Shown: positions 54,061 through 64,000 of the stretch, piece by piece
Position numbering within the stretch: position 1 is the stretch's first letter
How the letters are laid out: every line of letters begins with the position of its first letter
From: Jacaranda mimosifolia
Lineage: Eukaryota > Streptophyta > Magnoliopsida > Lamiales > Bignoniaceae
Reading direction: 5' to 3'
Assembly: GCA_018894105.1 (NCBI GenBank)
Contig: CM032121.1
Location: forward strand, 28,000,230 to 28,064,229
DNA length: 64,000 bases
Program-made: the position numbers and the translations under genes
Notes under the pieces: model-generated
Told to the model about the DNA's origin: nothing
Databases searched by the model: none
What the model saw: only the letters and a program-made list of their open reading frames with translations

Positions 54061-55744
54061 AAAACTGTGTCGACCTTAGGTGATTTGGTCGATTGAAGAT
54101 TCTCTGAGTCTGCTTCCTCGCGGACCTGGAGTCTCCCCTAGTGGGACCTCCCGCGATTATGTTAATAACTCCTCTAATGGGCGAGTGGGGGTCTTGGGCT
54201 GGTCTTTCCCTTTGTCTTCTCTCCTTGGGCTGGCCGACCTTTCTCTACGAGGAGTCCGGTCGATCTTGCCCTCTTCACGCTTGGCCTGCTCTTCGACATA
54301 CCTTTTCAGGTGGCCTTACCTGATTAGCCTTTCAATCTCATCCTGCAGGTTAAAGCAGTCTTCGGTGTCATGACCTTTCTGTCGATGGAAGTGGTAGTAT
54401 TTTTTTGATTTTTTCATGGCTTTAGTTTGTGAACTTTTTGGGTTTTTTGAGCAGATTGTCATGCTGAATGGAAAGCAATACCTCCTTCCTTGGGAGGTTA
54501 AGCGGAGTGTACTCGTGGAAGCATTTTATGGGGGATTGACGTCCTTCCCTGACCTGACGATCATCTTTCTCTTTGTTTTTCCTCTTGTCGACCTCCAGGC
54601 TACCGTATTTTAGCTTGTTCATTTCTTCCTGGGTCATGTACCTCTCTTCGAGGTCGACAAGCTTTTCCATCGACCTGGGCTGCTCGCAAACTAATGTATT
54701 GGCACATTCCTTGTGCTTCAGGCCCAGGAATAACACGTCGATCAAGAATTCGATTCTTGGGCTTTCGATCTTTAACACAGAAGTATTGAAACGGGCAAAA
54801 AAATCCTGAAATGATTCTCCCTCATTCTGTTTTACCGTGTGTAAATGCGTGTAGGGAAGATTAGCTTTTCTTCTGCTCGCAAACTGGTGCAAAAATTTGT
54901 CGCACAGCTGGTCATATGAGAATATCGACGCCGATTCCAGTTTCACAAACGAGTCGAGTGCTATCCCCTGAAAAGTAGTTACCAGCATCTTTGCGTGGAT
55001 ATACTCCTTGTGTCTATATAGCTACATCATATGCTTGAACTGCAATAAGTGTTCGTTCGGATTGATCGAGCTATCGTATCTCAGCAACCCGATCGGGATT
55101 TTGGCATCGACAACAATGCACTCATCGATGATTTCTTGAACAAACGGGGAGCCTCTCTCTCTACGGAACCTCTGCGGTCCTTCCTGATGGGGTGTACCTT
55201 CCATGTTTCTTCTCGAAATCTCCTCAAGCCGTTGGTTCAACTGTTGTACCTAGTGGGATACCTCTTTATCTGCTTGGGATACATTTCTGTTCGTGTGAGG
55301 TCTCGAGCGTTCGACCCTATCGTGCTGTAGGGCTCGAATGGGTCGAACATCGTGGTCGACAAAATTCACCACTTCCTCTCGGGGCACATGACGAGCCATT
55401 TCTCTGGGAAAATGGCCTGGACTCACTTTTTGTCTCGACGGGGGCCTTCGGGATTCTGGCTAGTTGGAGTTCTCTTCAGGTTGCCTTCTCTCTAGGGCTA
55501 CAGGCTGTGGAGTTGTGCTGGCCGTCGGCTCCAATTGAGTGGCAAGTCGATTCAAGGCAATTGAGAACTGGGCTGAAATCTGCTCACTAATGAGCTGCAT
55601 CAACTGGGGCATGGTCAGCGTGACCACCGGCTCCGGTTGGGCATTTGACCCTGGGACATTCAGTTCTTGCTGTGGTCTGGATGGGAAGGAATTGGATCTC
55701 CTATTTTCTTCCCTTCCCGAGGGGGCTCGCCTGGTGTTTACCAT
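54061..55744 (-). pseudogene. Tat-type gag
   Basis: The ATG at 55744-55742 gives MVNTRRAPSGREENRRSNSF, a basic start. Then come MPQLMQLISEQISAQFSIAL, a charged linker, and from 55130 the capsid part: IDECIVVDAKIPIGLLRYDS, FDSFVKLESASI-like text, FSYDQLCDKFLHQFASRRKA, ESFQDFFARFNTSVLKIESP and YMTQEEMNKLKYGS. Further on, YYHFHRQKGHDTEDCFNLQD (54400-54335) is the C/H-rich line at the gag end of Tat elements. Four in-frame stops (near 55461, 55243, 55023 and 54420) interrupt an otherwise continuous frame. Confidence 0.92.
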
Positions 55745-55765
55745 TTTTCGATAGAGGACTTAGAG

Positions 55766-55788
55766 AGTTTCCCACAGACGGCACCAAA
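55766..55788 (-). promoter_or_regulatory. Primer-binding site of the Tat-type element
   Basis: On the minus strand, two bases after the LTR end, GGTGCCGTCTGTGGGAAAC. A near-identical GGCGCCGTCTGTGGGAA site is usual in Tat elements. One base differs (GGTGCC for GGCGCC). Confidence 0.8.
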
Positions 55789-56530
55789 TGATGAGGGTAA
55801 AAACTGTATATAACTGGATTAAGGTAGAGTTTGAGTGAATCGACCTGCTCGATCGAATAAATGAGCTCTTTATATACCTGGGTTGATTCCTGCAATCACG
55901 AGCAAACGTTAGGCTAGCCGAGGTGCCCTCGGCTTAAGCTCTCCGATGCTCAAGTTAGTATGAGGTCGAGTAAATAACAAGTAGTAGAGTGAGGGCTTTT
56001 TAGTATAGAATGGCATACCTTTGAAAGGCTGGAGTGGGGGTATTTATAGCATTCTCTCTTTTGGGATTTGTTTGAGATGCCCTTAATGTGCAGAGAGGGC
56101 CCTTTTCTTTGCGTGAGGAGCAATTGGTCATTTCCCCTCTATGTACTATTCTAGGTGACTGTCATCTTAGGTTCTAGGGACATTGTAGTACACTGTTGAA
56201 GTGCCTGCTGCGTCAGGCGGTAATAGGGCGGCATGCCCCATTAATGCGGAGGCACGCTGCCTGTCAGTGCATTTAATGCGGCAGAGATCGTACTGTGCTA
56301 TTCCGACCTCCCTGATCGAGGGAAAAGTCGACCTGACAGCGTACTGAGAACGGATTAGTAGCGCAGGTCGACATATAGACACATGGCCTTGGATGAGTCC
56401 TGGACACGGCGCCGAGCACCGAAGTCGACATAGGTTGATCGCGCCCATGGGCTTCGGACGTAAGATGAGCCTAGCGCTGCATCTTTAGGCCAACACAGTT
56501 TGGGTCGAGCTACTTGACTATCTCGTACCA
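55789..56530 (-). repeat. 5' LTR of the Tat-type element, with promoter
   Basis: Starts TGGTACGAGATAGTC (56530) and ends TTTTTACCCTCATCA (55789). TATAAATA at 56041-56048 (minus strand) is the likely core promoter for gag-pol. Very similar to 45798-46540, with scattered differences. Frames inside it on the minus strand are not genes. Confidence 0.93.
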
Positions 56531-56535
56531 ATAAT

Positions 56536-56820
56536 TTATAGTATATGCCAATGATCATAAACGAATCACACAACTCATCTTTATTTTGTCTTCTTTTTAA
56601 AGCCCGCATCATAAAAGTATATGAAAGGATGCTTTAATTAATTAATTATTTATTTTTTTGAGGCCGTATAACAATGACATTAACGTAGAATCATTAGTTG
56701 ACAAGGAATTGTCAGAAGAAGAAATTTCCAATAGAGAGAGAGAGAGAGAGGGAGAGAGAGATAATGGCATAGTGCATGGCTGATAGCTCCAATATTTTGA
56801 TTCGACAATTTGAATTCATG
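56536..56820. other. Short spacer with (GA)n run
   Basis: No gene. A GA microsatellite lies at 56734-56760. Confidence 0.6.
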
Positions 56821-56828
56821 ATTAATTG

Positions 56829-57552
56829 TAGGGGTGGGCGAGTGTCGGCTACCCCCCCTTGGGGGTACCTGCACCGAGGGCTCGGGTATCATTTTTTGAT
56901 ACCCGAGTCCCGACCCCCATTTTATGGGGGTACCCCCATCGGGTACCTCCTTAGGGTCGGGTACCCCCAAAACCCCCATTAATTTTTTTTATATTTTTAA
57001 TAAATAAAAATTAAAATTTTGTTAATTCATTATTTATTTTTGTTGTGAATCAATTAATAACACTACAATTTATTGTTCACAAGTTCTAAATCCCACCTAA
57101 TATATAATTTTAAAACTTAAATATAAACATTAATATCTAATATATGATATAATATATGGTATACATCATATGTTAACACTTCAATTAAATATATAATACT
57201 TAATACTATAATTAATTTTTTAAAAATAAAATGGGGGTACTCAATATAATTTTAAAACTTAAATATAAACATTAATGTATAATATATGATATACATCATA
57301 TATTGGCACTTCAATTAAATATATAATTCTAATAATATAATTAATTTTTTTTTTATTAATAGAATGGGGGTACCCGATCGGGTACCCCACCCCAATACCT
57401 GATACCCGACTCCCAAAATTTCGGGTACCACCATAAATACCCAATCGGGTTGGGGGATTAAAAATACCCGATCCGAACAAAAAATACCAAATCGAGACGG
57501 GTCGGGTATGGGGGTACCCGAACCCCATACCCGACCCCGATGCCCACCCCTA
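56829..57552. mobile_element. hAT-like non-autonomous element, 724 bp, perfect 8-bp target duplication
   Basis: Left end TAGGGGTGGGCGAGTGTCGG and the reverse complement of the right end (TAGGGGTGGGCATCGGGGTC) begin with the same eleven bases. ATTAATTG flanks both sides exactly (56821-56828 and 57553-57560). The ends are dense with GGGTACCC, CCCGA and GGGGGTAC words, many of them palindromic. The AT-rich centre contains a tandem duplication of about 145 bases. No transposase is encoded. Minus-strand frames at 57259-57605 arise from the subterminal repeats. Confidence 0.92.
57098..57375. repeat. Tandem duplication inside the hAT-like element
   Basis: AATTTTAAAACTTAAATATA, ATACATCATAT, CACTTCAATTAAATATATAA and AATGGGGGTAC occur twice in the same order, starting near 57100 and near 57248. 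Confidence 0.85.
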
Positions 57553-57594
57553 ATTAATTGCACGTAGTATGTGATGATATATCTATGGAAAGTG

Positions 57595-57715
57595 GAACCA
57601 GTCAATTATACATGCCTTCTAATAATTGAAGTCTCCTAGGCTTGAACTCATCCGAAACAACACTACTTACTACTTCCTAGGCCACACCTAATCAATTATA
57701 CTACACTATTTTTGT
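57595..57715 (-). mobile_element. Possible tRNA-derived SINE fragment
   Basis: On the minus strand GTGGCCTAGGAAGTAG could be an A box and GATGAGTTCAAGCCTAGG, about 40 bases on, a B box. No tail or duplication was identified. Confidence 0.3.
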
Positions 57716-57805
57716 CGGTCAATTGAGACAAATTTAATTCTACTTTGTCTAATCTCCAATAACTAGGCTAGAAAATGGGGGGAAAAGAGAAACTAAAGTT
57801 AGGTG

Positions 57806-58182
57806 TAGGGTGTAAACGAGTCGAGTCGAGCCCGAATCTAGTAGGCTCAAGCTCGACTCGTCTATTAATTCGCTAGTTCGAGTTTGGTTCAACCTAAACA
57901 GTCAAACTCAAACTAACTCGTTGAAATAGACGAAAGCTCGACAAATCTTATCGAGCTTGATTGGATAAGGCTTGCCATAGAGAAGCAGAAATCTTGATTC
58001 GTATAAGTTTGGATGAGGTCGAGTTCGATCTCGTATGTGTTTGGATTAATTCGAGCTTATTTAGATTCAAAACAAAATTTATAATTATAACTTTTTAAAA
58101 TAATTTTGTTATATATTTTTCTAAAAATAAAAAATCAAATTAATAATAATAATAATAATAATAATATAATAATAATTATTAA

Positions 58183-58228
<46 letters not shown>

Positions 58229-58487
58229 TATTTATTTATTACTTATCTTTATAGGTTTTATTATATGGGCTTTGATTATAATTACATATATAATAAAAAA
58301 GTTCGTTTAGGTTCGCGAGCTTTTTAAGTCGAATATTATTGAGTTCGGCTCAGTTCGTTTTACTAACGAGTTTGAGCTCAAGCTCGACTTGGCTCGGCTC
58401 AGGTTCAAAAAGATCAAGTCGAATGCGAACTTTCATTGAGCCGAGTTTGAACCATTTGCGAATCGTCTCATCTCATTTACATTCCAA
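57806..58487. mobile_element. hAT-like non-autonomous element, about 682 bp
   Basis: Starts TAGGGTGTAAACGAGTCGAG and ends CTCATTTACATTCCAA, whose reverse complement is TTGGAATGTAAATGAG. Flanking octamers GTTAGGTG (57798-57805) and ATTAGCTG (58488-58495) match at six of eight. Subterminal words are GCTCGACT, CGAGCTC and GTTCGAG. The centre holds a long TAA/TTA microsatellite (58142-58236). The tip is the same as in the elements at 24265 and 27625, but the subterminal repeats differ. Confidence 0.78.
58142..58240 (+). repeat. (TAA)n then (TTA)n microsatellite
   Basis: Nearly 100 bases of AAT and ATT repeats facing each other, able to form a hairpin. Confidence 0.9.
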
Positions 58488-58495
58488 ATTAGCTG

Positions 58496-58827
58496 CTATT
58501 TTGCAAAGGGAGAATACACGAATGCTCAGTTGATTTATGTCATTATTCTTACAATATTAGTATAAAATTCGAAAATCAAATTCTAGTGATTCTTTAATGA
58601 GCCTATATGTATAAATAAAAAAAAAAAAAAAGAAAGGATAAAAAACTTTATTCTAGATATTTTAAATAAATAAATAAATTTATATTTATTATAAATTAAT
58701 TGAATACAATCAAATCAAGCTTGAAGAAACATTTCAAATCACGTTTCCATTGAGACTTTTTGCTTGACTTGTCGTTTTATTGTTGAGTGGATAGTAAAAT
58801 CGAAAACCCCTTCAAATAGGTTATTAA
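58496..58827. other. Short intergenic spacer
   Basis: No gene. An A-run lies at 58618-58632 and an AAAT-like run near 58665. Confidence 0.5.
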
Positions 58828-59174
58828 GGGCTTGTTTGTTTATTTTTCAAATTCATTAACCTATTTTTACTATTTAAAAATAAATTATCAATAATTTATC
58901 GCCATTTTCACAAAAATCCCAACTTATTTTTGTCTCAAAATACATTTTCTAATAACCTATATATTTTTTTTCCAATAAACTATATATTTTTCTCTTTATT
59001 TCCATTGTTACTACTCCTCTCCACCTACAATGTACTAAACCCTATATAATTATTACTTTGCCAACAACATATCCCAATACAAACTCATTTTCAACTCATT
59101 TTTTCAAATTTTGTTTAAATTTCAAAAAATATTAAAAATAAAAAATAAAAATGAAAACATAACCAAACAGGCCC
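58828..59174. mobile_element. MITE-like element, about 347 bp
   Basis: Left end GGGCTTGTTTGTTTATTTTT pairs with the reverse complement of the right end (GGGCCTGTTTGGTTATGTTT). TAA precedes the left end and TAT follows the right, so a TWA-type target is likely but not exact. The ends resemble those of the 26469 element. Confidence 0.65.
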
Positions 59175-60292
59175 TATTTTGTTTTGTTTTACAGTGTAGG
59201 GTCAGTGAGCTGGACCGATCCTTGGGCTGGCCCAACCGTTAATTAGATGTATACCTATCCAAAAAAAAAAAACAAAAAAACAAAAAAAAAACACAGGATT
59301 ATGTAGAGTTCCTTTTTCTTGAAAAATGGAACTTAAATAACAAAAATTAGATGCTAGATAATGATATGTTTGGTGAAGTCAGTAGTACACTATTTCTATA
59401 TTGACTTGTTTAAACTATTGAGATAATTAATTATAATAATAATAATTATTATACTTGTAAAAGGCGCATGAAGCTTCTTAATTGTAGTTATATGAGCATC
59501 ATTCTTATAGTGGATGCCAGTAATGCTCAACTAACTCAAGGCAATACCCATTAAGGATTTTCTTATTATTTTTGCTTTTGTGGTTTTGTGCTACCGAGCG
59601 AGTAGAGAGTTAGATTGGTGATCGCCCTCGTTTGCTTGCTCGTAATTTTAAATTTTATATGTAAGATAAATAAAATTTATAATTTTATTGCTCTTCAAAT
59701 TCCTAAATTCTCTATCATATGAGCCAAAAATATCTTTTGTCCTCTAAGATTAAATTTTTTGGTTCTATCCCTTTTCATTTTGCAAATAACATATTTCAAT
59801 AATATCATGTGAGCATATCGTACTTATACAAATAGATGGCATGAAATTTACTTAAAAAAAATTAGAGACGACCGATTTACTCCAATTTGATTATTGATAA
59901 TTAAGAACCCTATTTCTGGAATTTAGAGAGGCCAAAACAAATGTTGCATTTAAGAATTGGAATTCTTTTGGTCTGTGTGTCTGCGTGTTTGTGTGTGGAG
60001 CCTCATACTTCTCCTGTTTAGAATTTGGTCATTATAGTTCATGTCAGCTTGAGGGCTTACTTTGACAAATCACTTTCTGCTTCAACCACATAAACTAAAT
60101 TTACGCCCTGGATCTATGGTATAACTAAAACTAACTAAATCAATTTTCAATAAATTTTCAATTAGTCATGGAATCCAACGTTTTATGGTATAAGAAAATA
60201 GACAAAGGTGTGGATCCAAAATATGTCCTTGAAATTACGATATAACAAAGGAGAAAGAATTTATATCCGCTGAAATATATATATATATATAT
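59175..60292. other. Intergenic spacer
   Basis: No gene. A long A-rich run (59262-59293, A interrupted by single C) could be the tail of a lost retroposon, but no body was identified upstream. A (TA)n run leads into the solo LTR. Confidence 0.5.
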
Positions 60293-60297
60293 ATATA

Positions 60298-61094
60298 TGA
60301 TGAGGGTTCGTAATACAAGTACTTCGATTCCGATCTCTATAGGGGTTAATCCCAAATGTGGATATCTTCCGTTGATGATATTTGAGAATCCTGCAATCAA
60401 GGCAAACGTTAGGCTAGCCGAGTGGCCCTCGGCTTTGGCCCTCCGACGCTCAAGTCAGTATTTCCGGTGTCTCACAATGAAGTAAGATAGGTTCAGTGTG
60501 TTTTTCGCATACCTTGTGAGGCAAGACAGAGGAGTTTTTATATTCTTCCCCTTGTAGGAAAATGACTGGTAAGCCCTTGGCTTACCCTTGGGGTCTTTAG
60601 CCTCCTCCAAGGGGCAATTAGTCTATTCCCCAATTTGAATTTCGCCAGCTAGATGTTCTTTCAAGCTACAGGACGGGACGGTATACGGGGTGGCGCCTGC
60701 CGTGTCAGACAGTGAGGGGATGTCATGCGCCATTAATGCGGTGGCGTGGTGCCAGTCCACGCATTTAATGCGGTGGCAGGGTGCTGTGCAGAGCTCGACC
60801 TCCTGTCAGCCTAACTGGGGTCGAATATGGTCGATATCGTCCGAGGGCTCTGAGGCGCCCGCCTGAGCGTGAGGGGGCTGGTCGAATATTGTCGACATGT
60901 CCCATGGGCCCTGAGCCGTTGTCTGGACGTTGGGCCCTTCGGGCCACTATCTAGTCGAACATGGTCGATGTGGGTCATGGGCCCTGGCCCGTTGTCTGAG
61001 ACGGTGGGCCCTTCGGGCCACTATCTGGTCGACGTGGGTCATGGGCCCTGGGCCATTGTCCGAAACATTGGGCCTTTTGGGCTATCCTATATCA
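60298..61094 (-). repeat. Solo LTR of the Tat-type family, minus orientation
   Basis: On the minus strand it starts TGATATAGGATAGCCC (61094) and ends near ACGAACCCTCATCA (60298). Shared with the full-length LTRs are GTTAGGCTAGCCGAG, GCCCTCGGCTT, CTCCGACGCTCAAGT, GCGCCATTAATGCGG and GCATTTAATGCGG. Flanks are ATATA on both sides, but they sit in (TA)n DNA, so the match is weak proof. The variant is more diverged than the solo LTR at 41504 and holds a three-copy 73-bp repeat. Confidence 0.85.
60878..61085. repeat. 73-bp tandem repeat inside the solo LTR, three units
   Basis: Units begin at 60878, 60951 and 61025 with CTGGTCGA or CTAGTCGA. Each has CATGGGCCCTG, CCGTTGTC or CCATTGTC, and TTGGGCC or GTGGGCC. 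The full-length LTRs have this region only once, in a different form. Confidence 0.88.
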
Positions 61095-61099
61095 ATATA

Positions 61100-61517
61100 T
61101 ATATATATGTATGTATGTATGTCGTTTGTACTTTTGCACCCGCTTTAAATTCTATATACAAATTTGTAAAGTTGCATATATTTTTATGTTGCAGGATAAT
61201 AATGTGTTTCATGGTTGATAAACTCAATTAATATTTACCACCAATGATTGTTTAAGAAAAGAACAAATAAAAAATTATTATTTAGTTAGATGATCATGTG
61301 CTGCACTCATTTAAAATAACTACGTATTTAAACTCAAAGCTTCATATTTTAGTAAAATCTATGGTTAAAATTTAAGCCTACCTCTTGATATAGTCAGTTT
61401 TGGTCCTTTTCGGGTTGGAGAAAAAATTGCAGCGCCTCTAAGAGGAATATGGTCAATCATTGCATTAACACACTAACAAATAAAAAACGGCAACAGGTTT
61501 AAGGATTTCGACATTGA
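61100..61517. other. Short intergenic spacer
   Basis: AT-rich. No gene or repeat boundary is seen beyond the (GTAT)n run at 61108-61122. Confidence 0.5.
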
Positions 61518-61854
61518 ATTAATAAACGGGTAAATTGGGTTTTACCCCCTGTGATAATGGAAAAGAGCAAAAAACTCCCTTATGAAAAAATAATAGGCAA
61601 TGTCCCTCCCTATGTTTTTAAAAAAATAGCAAATTACTCCCCTCCGACTGGCGGTGCAAACTCTGACTGGCGGCAAGTGAGGTTGGTTCTAGGGTTTTTG
61701 GTGATGAAATGTCAATTTTGCCCCTTAAAATCAACCGTTGAATTTATTAAAAAAAATTAACGGTTCAGATTACTTCTATCTAAAAAATATATAAAAAATA
61801 TAAAAATATACCTACATATATATACCTACATATACATATTTATATATATATAAC

Positions 61855-62150
61855 CCACTACCCACCCCGGCAACCCACCCAACCCTCCCCCATCACACCA
61901 GCGGCGCATTCAAGCAGCAGCCAGGCGGCCATGGATGCTGCCATGGCCGCCTGAATATATATAAAATAAAATAAAAAAGTTGAAATATGTGGCCAGCGGC
62001 CAGATCCAGATCCAGATCCAAAATGTTGCCATGACTGCCATGGCAGCCCGTAAGGTCTGGCCAGATCCGGCCAGATCCAGATCCAAAATGCTGCCATGGC
62101 AGCCGTGAGGTTTGGGGAGAGGGGATGGGGGGTGGGTTGGGGGTAGATTA
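61855..62150. other. GC-rich block inside the Mutator-like element
   Basis: Contains the perfect hairpin CAGGCGGCCATGG-ATGCTG-CCATGGCCGCCTG (61922-61953) and repeated CCAGATCC, ATGCTGCCATGGC and CATGGCAGCC words. It ends in G-runs. Frames through it are compositionally biased. It might be captured genomic sequence, as Mutator-like elements are known to carry, but I recognise no gene. Confidence 0.6.
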
Positions 62151-62310
62151 TTAAATAATTATATATATTATCATATATATACTATATGTTATTATATATC
62201 TTATCATATATGTATTATAATGTATATATTATTATATATTATCATATATATGGTAATAAATATATAAATATAAACATCTTATATATGGATATAAATATAA
62301 TATATATTTT

Positions 62311-63075
62311 CATAAATATATATAATATTTAATTTGAAATAAATAATTAGAAAAAAATAAATAAACAAAAGTTATTTAAATTTTATAAAATATTATTATA
62401 TAAAATATAATATAAAATATGATATTAAATATTTATTTAGTAATATATAGTATGTATAAATATATACATAAATATTTATGTATTTATAATGTATTATATA
62501 TATATATTATGTTTTATATTATATATTATATATTTATATTTGTATATAATATATATAAATAAAAAAAGAATAAATTAGAAAGATGAATACACAAAAAATT
62601 AAAAACAGTTTTTAAAGTTAAAAATAAAAAAATTGGTATGAAGGAGATAAAAATATATGTATATAAATATAATCTATATTTTCATAAATATATATAATAT
62701 TTAATTTGAAATAAATAATTAGAAAGAGAAAAGATATAAACAAAAGTTATTTAAATTTTATAGATAAAATTTTAAGATGGGGGTGGGGGTGGGGTTTATT
62801 ATATAAAATATAATAAAAATGTCTATTTAGTTATATATATTATGTATAAATATATACATAAATATTTATGTATTTATAATGTATTATATTATATATATAT
62901 TATATTATGTTTATTATATTATATATTATATATTTATATTTGTATATATAATATATAAATAAAAAAAGAATAAATTAGAAAGATGAATAAACAAAAAAAA
63001 TTAAAAATAGTTTTTAAATTTAAAAATAAAAAAATTGGTACGAAGGAGATGAAAAAGATATATAAAAATATATTT
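62311..63075. repeat. 382-bp tandem duplication of AT-rich DNA
   Basis: From CATAAATATATATAATATTT at 62311 and again at 62693, the order ATTTAATTTGAAATAAATAA, ACAAAAGTTATTTAAATTTT, ATAAATATTTATGTATTTAT, AGAATAAATTAGAAAGATGA and AAAAATTGGTA recurs. The second unit has an extra GGGGGTGGGGGTGGGG insert near 62778. Confidence 0.85.
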
Positions 63076-63301
63076 AAAAAGAATAAATAAATAAAATTGA
63101 CAATATATGAAGGAATTAGGGGTAGTATAGTTTTTATACATTAAAATTATGGTTAAATTGCATCAAATTACAAAGGGGAGACGGTGTGCTTATTTTTTAA
63201 AATCACAAGGAAGTGCATTGCCTATTGTTTTTTCATATGGGCTTTTTTGGTAATTTATGACAAATACAGGGGGGTAAAATGCAATTCACCTATTAATAAA
63301 C

Positions 63302-63333
63302 TGATGGTTAATCTCATAGTTAAACTTAATATC

Positions 63334-63385
<52 letters not shown>

Positions 63386-64000
63386 GTTTGTTGTCATGTG
63401 AAAACCGTCCAACGAATCACATTCGTTTCTTTTGTTTCGTAATTATGTCGGTCAGGTCAAGTCTCAAATATGACAGAACACACATAGTAACTTATTGCCA
63501 TATTGGAAGGTTGTTTGGTCTGTTTGGAAGACGGGTTCCGCATCGTGGGCCCTGTCATATCAGTACACTTTCATGGCCCATTTATACTTTGGCCCACGCA
63601 CAGGAAAAATATACACACATATTCTGTCAATGGATCGGATTTGGATCGAATCATATTGGATCCAAATTCAAATTCAAAAGTAATATGTCAGATTCAAATT
63701 CGATTCAAGATTCATCGAATCTGTAGTTGGTATAATCATATCCATATCCAAATAAAAGTCGGATATCTAAAAAAAATTCAATTTGAATATTTGAAAAATA
63801 TCATATATTTATTATTTTTTTAAAAATCTAGTAGAATCCAAATTCAAAATAATCAACCTTAAAAAAAATACACAATAAACTAATGAATAAATTTTCAAAT
63901 CTATTGATCACTTAAAAGCAACAATACAATTTAATTTAATCACATTCATTCACCAAATCATTACATTTTAGGTTCTATTGCTGATAATAGTACTTACTTG
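63302..64000. other. Spacer with (ATT)n run and a possible partial element at the window edge
   Basis: An (ATT)n run lies at 63337-63385. From about 63630 the words GGATCGGAT, TTCAAATTC and GGATATC recur in a way that recalls the subterminal repeats of the hAT-like elements, but the right end is outside the window. Frames over 63184-63823 cross the microsatellite and the Mutator-like end and are not genes. Confidence 0.45.

Larger units (their letters stand above)
45798..56530 (-). mobile_element. Full-length Tat-type Ty3/gypsy retrotransposon with antisense gene, 10.7 kb
   Basis: LTRs of about 742 bases (5' LTR 55789-56530, 3' LTR 45798-46540) enclose gag, protease, reverse transcriptase, RNase H, a second RNase H and integrase on the minus strand. 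Integrase after RNase H is the gypsy order. A second, archaeal-type RNase H and a GGTGCCGTCTGTGGGAA primer site are marks of the Tat branch. Flanks ATGAT (45793-45797) and ATAAT (56531-56535) agree at four of five. About 3.9 kb between integrase and the 3' LTR contains a gene on the opposite strand. The pol proteins have lost catalytic residues, so the copy looks inactive. Confidence 0.93.
61528..63291. mobile_element. Mutator-like non-autonomous element, 1764 bp, long inverted ends, 10-bp target duplication
   Basis: Left end GGGTAAATTGGGTTTTACCC matches the reverse complement of the right end (AGGTGAATTGCATTTTACCC), and similarity continues for over 100 bases (CCTTATGAAAAAATAATAGG on the left, CATATGAAAAAACAATAGGC on the right). 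ATTAATAAAC flanks both sides exactly (61518-61527 and 63292-63301). Long inverted ends and a 9-10 base duplication are Mutator-like features. There is no transposase. The interior holds a GC-rich block with a perfect 13-base-arm hairpin and a 382-bp tandem duplication of AT-rich DNA. Confidence 0.82.

Noticed and set aside
60765..61231. Frames with repeated Gly-Pro and Arg-rich text on both strands
   Set aside because: They come from the 73-bp tandem repeat inside the solo LTR.
63184..63726. 180-codon plus-strand frame with a long Tyr run
   Set aside because: The Tyr run is the (ATT)n microsatellite; the frame crosses the Mutator-like element end.
1..64000. CRISPR arrays, bacterial operons or riboswitches
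   Set aside because: Repeat spacing, composition and retrotransposon content show plant nuclear DNA; no regularly spaced short repeats were seen.
1..64000. Endogenous plant pararetrovirus
   Set aside because: All reverse transcriptase domains lie in copia or Tat gypsy context with LTRs or integrase; no movement or coat protein features were seen.

Overview
This window looks like nuclear DNA of a flowering plant, from a gene-poor heterochromatin-like stretch. It is strongly AT-rich and full of microsatellites. Nearly all recognisable protein-coding sequence belongs to decayed plant retrotransposons of the Ty1/copia and Ty3/gypsy types. I found no host gene, rRNA, tRNA or CRISPR array that I can support. 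The species cannot be told from the sequence alone.

Layout: 1-7.1 kb is AT-rich spacer with three small transposons with inverted ends (MITEs) and a tandem duplication of about 610 bp. 7.16-15.4 kb is a very old copia element with one complete LTR, a tRNA-Met-like primer site, and a probable solo LTR inserted inside it. 17.07-24.17 kb is a structurally complete copia element on the minus strand with a perfect 5-bp target duplication. Its gag-pol is broken. 24.3-31.1 kb holds two inverted copies of a hAT-like element, two MITEs inserted head to tail at one TAA, a long hairpin, and a solo LTR of the same copia family. 32.45-34.6 kb has a MITE and a CACTA-type element. 35.2-41.5 kb is a gypsy solo LTR next to a 5'-truncated copia pseudogene on the plus strand.

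45.80-56.53 kb is a structurally complete gypsy element of the Tat type on the minus strand, about 10.7 kb long. It has gag, protease, reverse transcriptase, two RNase H domains and integrase. Between integrase and the 3' LTR it carries an extra gene in the opposite direction, with its own TATA box and two in-frame 79-bp introns. Two solo LTRs of the same family lie at 41.5 and 60.3 kb. 56.8-58.5 kb has two more hAT-like elements, one with a perfect 8-bp target duplication. 61.53-63.29 kb is a non-coding transposon with inverted ends of over 100 bp and a 10-bp target duplication, Mutator-like in structure.

How the parts relate: the window is a record of nested insertion and decay. The retrotransposons carry stop codons, frameshifts or altered catalytic residues, so none looks able to move by itself. 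The small DNA elements code for nothing and would depend on transposases made elsewhere. The most interesting item is the spliced antisense gene inside the Tat element, followed by the set of hAT-like elements that share their tips but not their subterminal repeats.
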